This document shows positions 1-7,942 of a stretch of DNA of 37,080 nt, in pieces; the stretch's first letter is position 1; each line of letters begins with the position of its first letter. The DNA is from an uncultured Wohlfahrtiimonas sp. Lineage in GTDB: Bacteria > Pseudomonadota > Gammaproteobacteria > Cardiobacteriales > Wohlfahrtiimonadaceae. A program made the position numbers and the translations under genes. The notes beneath the pieces are model-generated. The model made no database searches and was not told the origin of the DNA. It was given only the letters and a program-made list of their open reading frames with translations. Location of the stretch: assembly GCA_947630895.1 (NCBI GenBank), contig CANRJJ010000013.1, forward strand, positions 1 through 37,080, written 5' to 3'.

Positions 1-1
1 G

Positions 2-76
2 AAAATCCCAGACCGTGAAAATGGTATGCCATGGTTTAAAACAATTCATGGCTTGGGCTATATGTTTATCGAGTAA
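2..76 (+). CDS. cpxR: CpxR-like response regulator, 3' end only
   Basis: An open frame from the left edge encodes 24 residues and stops at TAA 74-76. It contains the segments PDRENG, PWFKT and HGLGYMF, which match the last beta-hairpin of the OmpR/PhoB-type winged-helix DNA-binding domain and closely resemble the C-terminus of E. coli CpxR. The receiver domain and most of the DNA-binding domain lie outside the window. The stop is 4 bases before the start of the histidine kinase gene, so the two form a two-component operon. The CpxR assignment rests on this short tail plus the CpxA-like neighbour. Confidence 0.75.
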   Translation, partial: KIPDRENGMPWFKTIHGLGYMFIE

Positions 77-80
77 TGAT

Positions 81-1412
81 ATGAGAAAAATATTTTCTTT
101 ATTAAGTGTACGTATTTTCTGTGTTTTCTTAATTTATTGTGTGGCTGTTGTTTCGATAGCGATTATTATTCCAACATTAGATCAGCGCAGAATTAGGGAA
201 GTACCGACAGTTGAAAGTGAAAAAGCACAGCAAAGACTGCATCGATTATTAAGAACCAAACACAGTAATCAAGGGCGATTTATCGCGATCCCTAAAACGA
301 CAGATTTTGAATATTTAGCATTATCGATTGGTAGTGTTGATAACAAAGATTATCGTGAATTTATTGTGGCTGTGTCAGATGAACATAAGCCTTATCAACA
401 GGCGATTGGTCCACAAATGATTATGGGGCCATTTGAGATCGGTAATTTGAATTATCAATTTTATCTGTTATTTCCAAAATTACCGCAATCTTATTATTTG
501 AGTCAGCTGTTCAGTTCGCCTTCATTGTTAGTATTGATGATGATGCTTGCGAGCTTACCGTTTATATTTATTCTCACTTATTCTTTGTATCGACCAATTA
601 GGCGATTGAAGAAAGCATCAGATAGAGTCGCTGCTGGAGGTTGGGATGTAGATCCTAAGTTAGAAGAAGGCACGATGGAGTTCAGTTATCTTGGGCAAAG
701 CTTTAATAAAATGGTGATGGCATTGCAAGAAGCTGAAGCTGAAAAGAATCGTTTGTTTGGGAATTTATCTCATGAACTGCGCACGCCATTAACGAGAATA
801 CGTTTAACCAATGGTATGTTGCGAAGAAAAACAGATGCTTCTCTAGAAACGGATATTGATCGTATTGAACAAAATCTCATCTTGATTGAAAATCGCATTC
901 AAGCGATGCTGTCTCTATCAAGAGGTTTGATCTTGAGTCGTGAGAAATATGAAATTGTTGGTTTGCAGGATGCTGTATTGGAATTATTGGCAGAGGCTTC
1001 ATTTGAGGCGGAAGCAAACAATAAAATACTTGCGTATGATGAAGATTTACCTTCCGTTGAATTGCTTTTGAATGTCGAAAATTTCCGCAGTGGCATTGAG
1101 AATATATTGCGAAATGCAATTCATTATGCGAATAAGAAAATCTGTGTTGATTTTACGATTACCAACAAAGCATTGGTTATTGTGATCAGTGATGATGGTA
1201 TGGGTGTAAAAACTTCTGATTTGGATAGATTGTTTGAGGCATTCTATCGCTCTGAAAATACAGATGTGCCAGACTCAAATGGCGCAGGGTTAGGATTAGC
1301 GATTGCAAGTCACATGGTTAAAAGCCATCAGGGTAGCATTAAAGCAGAAAACCAAACGGAAGGTCACGGTTTAGTGATTACGATTACATTGCCTATTTTG
1401 AATGTTCAGTAA
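81..1412 (+). CDS. cpxA: CpxA-like envelope-stress sensor histidine kinase
   Basis: Inner-membrane sensor kinase of 443 residues. Start chosen at ATG 81, just after the regulator stop at 76; the longer frame back to 15 overlaps the regulator gene and lacks a membrane-protein start. Visible in order: TM1 about 10-30, a periplasmic sensor region to about 145, TM2 about 148-170, a HAMP linker, the H-box SHELRTPLTR with phospho-acceptor His231, N-box around 340-350 (NILRNA), G1 DDGMGV at 371, and G2 GAGLGLAI at 401. The H-box, the FEAEA stretch and the FYRSE stretch resemble E. coli CpxA, which senses envelope misfolding and phosphorylates CpxR. The sensor domain is less alike, so the stimulus may differ. 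Its last 20 bases overlap the convergent gene on the minus strand. Confidence 0.85.
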   Translation: MRKIFSLLSVRIFCVFLIYCVAVVSIAIIIPTLDQRRIREVPTVESEKAQQRLHRLLRTKHSNQGRFIAIPKTTDFEYLALSIGSVDNKDYREFIVAVSDEHKPYQQAIGPQMIMGPFEIGNLNYQFYLLFPKLPQSYYLSQLFSSPSLLVLMMMLASLPFIFILTYSLYRPIRRLKKASDRVAAGGWDVDPKLEEGTMEFSYLGQSFNKMVMALQEAEAEKNRLFGNLSHELRTPLTRIRLTNGMLRRKTDASLETDIDRIEQNLILIENRIQAMLSLSRGLILSREKYEIVGLQDAVLELLAEASFEAEANNKILAYDEDLPSVELLLNVENFRSGIENILRNAIHYANKKICVDFTITNKALVIVISDDGMGVKTSDLDRLFEAFYRSENTDVPDSNGAGLGLAIASHMVKSHQGSIKAENQTEGHGLVITITLPILNVQ

Positions 1413-2163
1413 CTGCCCAAATACCTACATATGGGCGCACATTCCAAAAGGGTGCACCGTAAATTTTCCCATAATAATAGAGTTGCGATAATGTCCCATC
1501 TAAATAAAGGGCGTTGTCGCATTTTAGTTTGTCTTGGAAAAACTTAGCAAAGTAATAAAAGTTAATGGGATTTTGCGAAACAGCGAAATAGGTTGATTGA
1601 TCTTTAACACAAACACCGCTGCGATATTTCAAGCTATCAGAGCTTTCATAAAATTTAGGGTGTAATTTACCATCTATGACTAACATTGGCCCTGATTGAG
1701 TGGCATATGCGACATCATATTTGTATTGATCTTTCAGGAATTGCTCAGTTTCAATGACGTAACGCTTACCATTTTTATCAATGAAAAAGACGCCATTTGG
1801 AATCATTGAAAAATTCCCGATGGCATCTTTTCGTGTGATGCGATTTAAAGACTGTAAGCGTTCACCATTTTCAACATGCCATCCTAAGGGCGATTGATCT
1901 TGCCCAAAGATACCAGAGTTAATGGCAAATGTTACATTGATTTGTCGCTTAGCTAGCGTTTTTGATAAAGAATTGAATGACTGATATGCCTGCTCATCAT
2001 TTGGCTGTTTCCAAAACAGCCTCAATGAATCTTTTTCAGAAACCTCTACAACAGCAAAGTCTACATTATTATATTTTTGCTCTTGCAGGGTGAGTGCGAA
2101 AGAAAAGTTGCTAATAATTAGTCCGCTAATCAAAGCTGTATATAAAGATTTCTGTATAGTCAT
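1393..2163 (-). CDS. Secreted DUF2233 / phosphodiester glycosidase-like protein
   Basis: Protein of 256 residues with an N-terminal signal peptide (hydrophobic core about 9-23, probable cleavage after SFA). The body carries the motifs of the DUF2233/NAGPA phosphodiester glycosidase superfamily: an N-S-G-I-F block near residue 83, PNGVFFI, ATQSGPMLVIDGK, and YLDGTLSQLY near the C-terminus. Characterised relatives, such as mammalian NAGPA (the uncovering enzyme), hydrolyse sugar phosphodiesters; the bacterial substrate is not known. Last gene of the four-gene operon: its ATG directly follows the stop of the SuhB-like gene (TAAATG), so translation is likely coupled. Its 3' end overlaps cpxA by 20 bases, tail to tail. 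The family call is firm, the activity inferred. Confidence 0.75.
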   Translation of the reverse strand: MTIQKSLYTALISGLIISNFSFALTLQEQKYNNVDFAVVEVSEKDSLRLFWKQPNDEQAYQSFNSLSKTLAKRQINVTFAINSGIFGQDQSPLGWHVENGERLQSLNRITRKDAIGNFSMIPNGVFFIDKNGKRYVIETEQFLKDQYKYDVAYATQSGPMLVIDGKLHPKFYESSDSLKYRSGVCVKDQSTYFAVSQNPINFYYFAKFFQDKLKCDNALYLDGTLSQLYYYGKIYGAPFWNVRPYVGIWAVTEHSK

Positions 2164-2943
2164 TTAGTCTCTTGCTTGATGGATTGATTGCAATAAAGGT
2201 TTCAATAATTTAGGCGATGCAAAAGCAGCATTTTCAGAGCTTAAGTCTAATTCATTGCCTTTTAAGTCAGTTGCTAATGCACCACTTTCTAATGCGATTA
2301 ATACAGATGCGAAGTGATCACATGCATTGAATTCATTTAACCAAACCGCAGATGCTTTGCCTTCAGCCATATTACAGATTGCTAATGCAGAGTCACCCAC
2401 AACACGTACACCTAAAGATGTATGGTGAATGTGTGAAGTCATCAATGCATATTCTTTAGTTAATGATTTGCCGCTAGTCATTACCAATGCATCAAATAGT
2501 TTTCCGCTGTGTTTTGGTAAACGAATGCGGATGTCATTCATTTTAGCACCTTCGTTTTTAACGGCAGCATATTCAGTTTGTGAGATAGGCATATACACAT
2601 ATGCTGCTGTTAATTTCTCATCCACCATAAATGCTACAGATACAGCAAAGTCAGGGTTATTGCCTAAGAAGTTTTCTTTACCAACAATACCACTTACATA
2701 CCAATAGCAGCGACTATTAGCTTTGCCATGAATACCATCATGTTTTGTTTCTACGGTATTGTCTGGGTATGCATATAAGATCTCTTTTGCAATTTCAGAT
2801 TCAATTTGTTTGTAGAAAATAGAGAAGCGCTCGGTATCTTCACGTTGTGCTTGGCTTAATTTTGCAGTTTGCTCAAAAATTTGTGTAATTAAACGGCTAA
2901 CTTTAGATACGCTTTTTTGTGCAATTGTTAATTGTGGATTCAT
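2164..2943 (-). CDS. SuhB-like inositol-monophosphatase-fold protein lacking the metal site
   Basis: Protein of 259 residues, close to the usual length of SuhB/IMPase (about 267). The N-terminus (MNPQLTIAQKS) and blocks such as PDFAVSVAF, NEGAKMN and the C-terminal DHFASVLIALESGA align by eye to E. coli SuhB. The catalytic signature does not: where SuhB has D84-P-L-D87-G-T, this protein has S84-G-I-V87-G-K, and the TEESG block carrying Glu67 reads TKHDG. Only the Asp of the WD motif survives (Asp209). Three of four metal ligands are therefore gone, so phosphatase activity is unlikely. E. coli SuhB also acts non-enzymatically in rRNA antitermination with NusA; whether this protein does is unknown. 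It sits 12 bp after the DeoC-like gene and abuts the DUF2233 gene. A GAGAG ribosome site precedes ATG 2943. Confidence 0.7.
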   Translation of the reverse strand: MNPQLTIAQKSVSKVSRLITQIFEQTAKLSQAQREDTERFSIFYKQIESEIAKEILYAYPDNTVETKHDGIHGKANSRCYWYVSGIVGKENFLGNNPDFAVSVAFMVDEKLTAAYVYMPISQTEYAAVKNEGAKMNDIRIRLPKHSGKLFDALVMTSGKSLTKEYALMTSHIHHTSLGVRVVGDSALAICNMAEGKASAVWLNEFNACDHFASVLIALESGALATDLKGNELDLSSENAAFASPKLLKPLLQSIHQARD

Positions 2944-2955
2944 AAAACTCTCAAA

Positions 2956-3699
2956 TTAATATGATTGAATATTGTGGTCACCGTTTAAAACATCTAAAAG
3001 AGATTGTTCTAAATTAGGACCACTTAAACGGAAATGTGAAGCATCAACCCAGGAAGCTCCAAAGCGATTGATAACTTCTTCTAAATATTGTGAAGCTTCT
3101 AAAAAACTATTGTTGGTGGTTTGGATATGAATACCAACATTATGATTCATATCTTGAATCACATTTAAAATATTTTGCACCATCGTTAATGTGACTTGTT
3201 GATGGCTACGTCCTGATGTTGTCTTGATAAAATCCATTTCGCTGCGAATGGCTAATTCTGATGCTTTTCTGATCCATTTTGCATCTTGTAAGATTCCAGC
3301 TTCAATGGTGAGCTTTAATGGATGATTCTCTGCCGCTTCACGCATTGATGTTAAAAATTTCAAGCATAAACCTGCTTGTCGGTTCACTAAAGCTTGGTAA
3401 GGAAACACTAAATCAATTTCATCAGCACCTGCTGCAATAGCATTTTTCATCTCTTGCACTGCATTGTAGGTATTAAAATCTCCATTAGGATAATTGATGA
3501 TTGCAGAAATTTTCGGACAATTCTCGGTTAATGATTCTTTAATAGTACTAATGTGCTGCGTAAAAGTTGTAATGGAGGCAATGTTGCCTAAAGCATCAAT
3601 GTCAGAAATAACTTTATTGCTATCGAGCTGAATATATAGGTAAGGCAAATCAACCAGTCCTACCATTTTTTGCGCGACTTTTAATTTTAAGTCTTCCAT
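2956..3699 (-). CDS. DeoC-like aldolase-fold protein with altered active site
   Basis: Protein of 247 residues, near the 250-260 of class I deoxyribose-phosphate aldolase. It aligns to E. coli DeoC through GADEIDLVFPYQAL (Asp96, matching Asp102), RKASELAI, DFIKTTSGR (Lys159, the Schiff-base lysine matching Lys167), WVDASHFRL and the terminal SY. The second active-site lysine (Lys201, in GFKPAGG) is replaced by His191 in a GIHIQTTN segment, and the phosphate-binding GG and SS pairs are missing. Canonical cleavage of deoxyribose-5-phosphate is therefore doubtful; an unphosphorylated substrate, a different aldolase reaction or a non-enzymatic role are possible. The MFS stop overlaps its start (TAATG), so the two are coupled. 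A GGAGG lies 13 bp upstream of the start. Confidence 0.7.
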   Translation of the reverse strand: MEDLKLKVAQKMVGLVDLPYLYIQLDSNKVISDIDALGNIASITTFTQHISTIKESLTENCPKISAIINYPNGDFNTYNAVQEMKNAIAAGADEIDLVFPYQALVNRQAGLCLKFLTSMREAAENHPLKLTIEAGILQDAKWIRKASELAIRSEMDFIKTTSGRSHQQVTLTMVQNILNVIQDMNHNVGIHIQTTNNSFLEASQYLEEVINRFGASWVDASHFRLSGPNLEQSLLDVLNGDHNIQSY

Positions 3700-4961
3700 T
3701 ATACTGCTTTTTCCTCCATAGATGATTGTGTTGCTTTATTCGCAACGGGTTTAATTGGGTTTTGCATAGGCCACGCGATGGCGAACCATAATGCTGCTAA
3801 AATGAATGATAAATAAAAGACGTATTCTACGCCAAGATATCCGCTGATACTTGATCCTAAAATACCGCCAATCGACGCGCCTAAAAATTGAGAGGAGGAG
3901 AATACACCCATTATTGTTCCTCTGTAATTTTTATTTGCAAATCGAGACATTAAAGATGGCTGAGATGCTTCCATGATATTAAAGCCAAAGAAGAAAAATG
4001 CTAGGCTGAAGATGATAAACCAGTGATTATTATTTTCATAAATGATTAAAAATAAATAAGAAATCGCTAAGAAGATGATCGCCATTAAAAATAAGATTCT
4101 GTGTTTGTAGAACTTTTCAGCTAAGCCGACAAAAATGAACATCACGATGATTGATATAAAGAATGTCGCAGTGTAGTAGAGCGCGGAAGAAATTTGCGAA
4201 ATTTCTAATTGTTTAAAATAGATTGGTAATGTCGCAAATGTCATTGTTAATAAGAGATGGAGCATGAAGGCACCAAAATACAATCTAACGACGTTGCTTT
4301 CTTGGAATGCGATAGTGGTTAATTGTTTGATGGATTGCTTTTCATGAGGAGTACCTTCTTTGGTCGCGATTTTCTCAGGATTTGGAATGTATTTTACTGT
4401 GATGTAAATACCTACGATACCTAATGCAGCACATAATCCGAAAATGCCATATCCTTTAGCTAAAAAATAAATAAGTGGGGCGATTGAAATAGCAACGCCA
4501 AATGTTACGCCTATGCTAACGCCAATAATTGCCATCACTTTAGAGCGAATTTGTTCACGAGTTAAATCTGTAGCTAGCGCTAGAACAACTGCGGATACAG
4601 CGCCAGAGCCTTGAATAATACGGCCAAAGATAGCGATATATATATTAGAGGTAAACATTAAAATAATGCTACCAATTGTGAATAAGGCAAGTCCCGTAAT
4701 TAATGCAGGTTTTCTGCCAATGCGATCTGAAACGATCCCAAAGATAGGTTGGAGTATGATTTGTGTGATGGCATAGCTCGCAAATACAAACCCTGTAAGT
4801 AAAGGTGTAGAGCCTGTTAAGCTTTCACTGTATATTGCTAGGATTGGTAAAATGATGAATATGCCGAGCATTCTGATAGAAAACAGACCCGCTAATTTTG
4901 CTGCTAAGCCTTTTTCCTCGGATGTAAATTTTGAGCTCGTATTCACAGATGATTCCAACAT
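3699..4961 (-). CDS. MFS transporter, YajR-like
   Basis: Major facilitator of 420 residues with about 12 hydrophobic segments. Diagnostic stretches are FSIRMLGIFIILP in TM1, the motif-A loop GIVSDRIGRKP between TM2 and TM3, GRIIQGSGAVSA in TM4, DLTREQ, and in the second half NIMEASQPSL and GVFSSSQFLGASIGG. These match the YajR / DHA1 branch. E. coli YajR has an extra C-terminal cytoplasmic YAM domain (454 residues in all); this protein stops about 25 residues after the last helix, so that domain is absent. It is the first gene of a four-gene operon and probably moves the compound handled by its neighbours; the substrate cannot be read from sequence. It starts at ATG 4961, 32 bp after the rsmI stop, and may share its transcript. 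Confidence 0.8.
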   Translation of the reverse strand: MLESSVNTSSKFTSEEKGLAAKLAGLFSIRMLGIFIILPILAIYSESLTGSTPLLTGFVFASYAITQIILQPIFGIVSDRIGRKPALITGLALFTIGSIILMFTSNIYIAIFGRIIQGSGAVSAVVLALATDLTREQIRSKVMAIIGVSIGVTFGVAISIAPLIYFLAKGYGIFGLCAALGIVGIYITVKYIPNPEKIATKEGTPHEKQSIKQLTTIAFQESNVVRLYFGAFMLHLLLTMTFATLPIYFKQLEISQISSALYYTATFFISIIVMFIFVGLAEKFYKHRILFLMAIIFLAISYLFLIIYENNNHWFIIFSLAFFFFGFNIMEASQPSLMSRFANKNYRGTIMGVFSSSQFLGASIGGILGSSISGYLGVEYVFYLSFILAALWFAIAWPMQNPIKPVANKATQSSMEEKAV

Positions 4962-4993
4962 TCTATTCTCTATCCTTTAACATTTGGTCATGA

Positions 4994-5836
4994 TTATACG
5001 TTATTTTGTATATTCAGTGCAGATTGGTAAATATGATTTTTTGATTGTTTAGTAATTTTCATCGCAATACTAACAGCTTGTTTTAGAGGTAGCTCTGCCA
5101 ATAAAATGGTTAACAATTCATTTAAATCGATTGCGTCTGAAGATTCTTCATTTGTAGCAGGTAAGCCTTCTATGACAACAACGTATTCACCGCGCTGTTC
5201 ATCTGAGTGAGTTTGATAATAAGTTAATAGCTCGCTCAATGAGTTTGATAAATAGCTTTCATAGTGCTTAGTCATTTCTCTGCCTATGAATGCATAGCGA
5301 TCAGCGCCAAAGATCTCAATAGCATCTTTGAGCATTTCAATGATTCTATGGCTAGATTCATAAAAGATTAAAGTGCGAGGATCTTTCTTTAAAGCATCCA
5401 TTTTGCTTTTGCGTCCTGATGATTTTGCAGGTAGAAAACCTTCAAAGCTAAAACGATCAGTGGCAATGCCTGATACAGAGAGCGCTGTGATTAAAGCACT
5501 AACGCCAGGAATGGGAATGACTTTTTGATTATGTTCTCTTAAAGCTCTGACAACTTTAAAGCCAGGATCAGAGATTAATGGCGTGCCTGCATCCGAGATG
5601 ATGGCAATATTCTGTTCATTGTTGAGTAAGGATAAGATTTCATCGATACGATCAGTTTCATTATGATCATGTAAAGAGCGCATAGGTGTAGATATGTTGA
5701 ACATTTGCATGAGTTTTGCAGAGTGTCTTGTATCTTCGGCAAAAATTAAATCAACGCTCTTTAACGTAGCGATAGCTCGAGGCGACCAATCATCAATATT
5801 TCCGATCGGAGTCGCAACAACATAACAAATTGACAT
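4994..5836 (-). CDS. rsmI: 16S rRNA C1402 2'-O-ribose methyltransferase RsmI
   Basis: Protein of 280 residues, the usual length of RsmI (formerly YraL), which methylates the 2'-OH of C1402 in the decoding centre of 16S rRNA with S-adenosylmethionine. The tetrapyrrole-methylase-like fold is shown by VVATPIGNIDDWSPRA at the N-terminus, FAEDTRHS, ISDAGTPLISDPG (the SAM-binding loop), PIPGVSALITALS, FEGFLPAK and TLIFYESSHRI. It starts at ATG 5836 with GAGAA a few bases upstream. It is divergent from yraN with 54 bp between them, an arrangement common in proteobacteria, so both promoters must lie in that gap. Confidence 0.95.
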   Translation of the reverse strand: MSICYVVATPIGNIDDWSPRAIATLKSVDLIFAEDTRHSAKLMQMFNISTPMRSLHDHNETDRIDEILSLLNNEQNIAIISDAGTPLISDPGFKVVRALREHNQKVIPIPGVSALITALSVSGIATDRFSFEGFLPAKSSGRKSKMDALKKDPRTLIFYESSHRIIEMLKDAIEIFGADRYAFIGREMTKHYESYLSNSLSELLTYYQTHSDEQRGEYVVVIEGLPATNEESSDAIDLNELLTILLAELPLKQAVSIAMKITKQSKNHIYQSALNIQNNV

Positions 5837-5890
5837 AGAGTTCTCAGGTTAATAAAGTTAAGGTTTAGGATTATACAAGGAAATTGATCA

Positions 5891-6241
5891 ATGAGCGAAC
5901 CGCAATTACGAGGAGCTTGGGGAGAATCGTTAGCAAGGCAATACCTTGAAGAGAAAGGCTTTGATTTTATCCAGCAAAACTACTTGTGCAAAATGGGTGA
6001 AATTGATTTGATTATGATGGATGGTACTGTATTGGTGTTTATAGAAGTTAGAGTGCGAAACACTAAGCTCCATGGAGATCCTTTAGAAAGCATTAATCAC
6101 CGTAAACAACAAAAGGTTCGTAGAACAGCAGAACGATATATACAAGGTACAAATTATAAAGGCGATGCTAGGATTGATGTGGTAGGTATAGATACATCAA
6201 TAGCACCGCCTGTTATAACTTGGATTAGTAACGCATTTTAA
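5891..6241 (+). CDS. yraN: YraN / UPF0102 endonuclease-fold protein
   Basis: Protein of 116 residues of the UPF0102 family, which has a predicted PD-(D/E)xK nuclease fold (Holliday-junction-resolvase-like) but no settled function. The signature is seen as GAWGESLARQYLEEKG at the N-terminus, then KMGEIDLIMMDGTVLVFIEVRVR with the expected Glu-Asp and Glu residues, and HRKQQKVRRTAERY. Length matches E. coli YraN (131) minus a short tail. The start at ATG 5891 has AAGGAA upstream. Its stop codon overlaps the convergent antiporter stop by 4 bases. Confidence 0.9.
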   Translation: MSEPQLRGAWGESLARQYLEEKGFDFIQQNYLCKMGEIDLIMMDGTVLVFIEVRVRNTKLHGDPLESINHRKQQKVRRTAERYIQGTNYKGDARIDVVGIDTSIAPPVITWISNAF

Positions 6242-7653
6242 ACTAGGAAAATAAAGTTCAATAAAATGTAGATTGGTAATAATGTTCCTACTGCGATTAA
6301 CATATAGCCAAAGAATGTCGGCATTTTAATGCCATTTTGCTCAGCGATACTTTTAATCATAAAGTTTGGAGCATTTGCAATATAAGTTAATGGGCCTGTG
6401 AATACTGTTGCCATAGAGATGGTTAACAATGTTGTAGGGATAACATTCATCATATATTGCGCGCCGTCTGGATTATCACCAATTGCCATTTTAAAGAATA
6501 CTAAATAAGTCGGTGCATTATCTAAGAAGGCAGATAAAGTTGTCGTAATCCAGAAGTAGATAACATTATCAGGTTCACCTGCTTCATTATGAACAAGAGT
6601 CATCAGATATTCTGTAATAGAATTCTCGGGCGATTGAAGGATTATTATTACAGGAGTGATCGTAAAGAAAATGCCTAAGAAGATTTTAGATACTTCTAAG
6701 ATTGGTTCCCAGTTGAATTGATTTTCTTCGCGCAATACTTTAGGTGTGATCCATAGTGAAATAAAGGTCACTACAATAAATAACATATCTCTAAAGAAAT
6801 TTTCTAAGGCAACCGTAGTATCATAAATCGTAAAGCTAATGTGCGGATTCCAAAAGCCTGACATAATAATTCCCATTAGTACAACGCCAATCAAAATGAA
6901 ATTTACTTTTCCTTTGATGATAAAACGATTAATCATTAATGGTTGTACAGGTAAATTCTCTTTTTCAAATAATTTACTATCAATTAAATAGAATAGGATT
7001 AATAAAATACCAGAGGTGATAAGAACAGGTAATAACATATGTTGAAGTGTCCAGAAGAAATCAACGCCTGCTAAAAAACCTAAGAATAAAGGTGGATCAC
7101 CTAATGGCGTTAAACCACCACCGATATTTGCCACTAAGAAAATGAAGAAGATAATTACATGTACTTTAAACTTACGATTTTTATTAGCTTCTAGGATCGG
7201 TCTGATCAGTAACATAGAAGCACCGGTTGTACCCATGATAGATGCAAGGATAGTTCCGATTAATAAAATAGATACATTCAGCGCGGGGCTAGGTGCGAAT
7301 GTACCAGAAATTTGGATGCCGCTTGATACAACGTATAAAGTTAGTAATAAAAGAATAAACGGTATATATTCGGATAGCAGTGTATCGACAATAATTGATC
7401 CACTAATGGATAAGCCGTAATTAATATATAAAAGTACAAGAAAGAATAAGCTCCAAGCTAAAGTAACTTTGCCGTAATGATTTACCCAAAATTTTGGTGC
7501 AAAAAGAGGCATGAAAGCAATAGAAGCAATTAATCCTATGAATGGAATGGTATATACAATAGATAAGTTACTACCATCTATTAGGGCAGATGACGCAAAT
7601 GATGATTGAAATAAACTTAGTATAAATAAACAAAGAAACAAAACAATACGCAT
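6238..7653 (-). CDS. Sodium:proton antiporter-like membrane protein (CitMHS_2 / ArsB-NhaD superfamily)
   Basis: Polytopic protein of 471 residues with a cleavable signal-like N-terminus (ending near SFASS) followed by about 11-12 hydrophobic segments. Conserved-looking polar motifs inside the membrane part are GTTGASMLLIRP and NIGGGLTPLGDPPLFLGFL in the first half, and SAFLDNAPTYLVF and GPLTYIANAPNFMIKSIAEQ in the second. This duplicated arrangement is typical of the ion-transporter superfamily with NhaD, ArsB and CitMHS; proteins of this subgroup are usually annotated sodium:proton antiporter. Transport of Na+ against H+ is inferred, and an organic-anion substrate is not excluded. A strong GGGGGTG ribosome site precedes ATG 7653. 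No partner genes adjoin it. Confidence 0.75.
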   Translation of the reverse strand: MRIVLFLCLFILSLFQSSFASSALIDGSNLSIVYTIPFIGLIASIAFMPLFAPKFWVNHYGKVTLAWSLFFLVLLYINYGLSISGSIIVDTLLSEYIPFILLLLTLYVVSSGIQISGTFAPSPALNVSILLIGTILASIMGTTGASMLLIRPILEANKNRKFKVHVIIFFIFLVANIGGGLTPLGDPPLFLGFLAGVDFFWTLQHMLLPVLITSGILLILFYLIDSKLFEKENLPVQPLMINRFIIKGKVNFILIGVVLMGIIMSGFWNPHISFTIYDTTVALENFFRDMLFIVVTFISLWITPKVLREENQFNWEPILEVSKIFLGIFFTITPVIIILQSPENSITEYLMTLVHNEAGEPDNVIYFWITTTLSAFLDNAPTYLVFFKMAIGDNPDGAQYMMNVIPTTLLTISMATVFTGPLTYIANAPNFMIKSIAEQNGIKMPTFFGYMLIAVGTLLPIYILLNFIFLV

Positions 7654-7942
7654 TACACCCCCTATGAGTATTATGTGGATAAAGGAAAATGTGATTTAAG
7701 ATGAAAATTAGTATGAGTCATATCTTGCTGATAAAATGACGGAATTAATTAAATTTTTGCCTAATTATTCATACTTTATCGAATTATTATAATATATCTT
7801 TATAGATGTTGCTTTATTTTATTGTATATAAATTGATCTTAATTTAATGAAAGAGCTTTGCATTAGTAGTTTATAATGTACGACGGTACTCAAAGTGGTG
7901 ATGATCTTTCTGGTCACAAATCTTTGTATATAAAGGGACATA
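7654..7942. promoter_or_regulatory. Divergent intergenic region
   Basis: AT-rich 289-bp gap between the divergent antiporter and DUF805 genes, with no gene visible. A TATAAT at 7872-7877 on the plus strand is a candidate -10 element for the DUF805 gene, but no good -35 sits 16-18 bp before it. The DUF805 ribosome site is AAGGGA just before ATG 7943. Confidence 0.3.

Noticed and set aside
15-80. Longer cpxA start at 15
   Set aside because: It overlaps the CpxR-like tail and gives an N-terminus without the expected membrane start; ATG 81 fits the operon junction.
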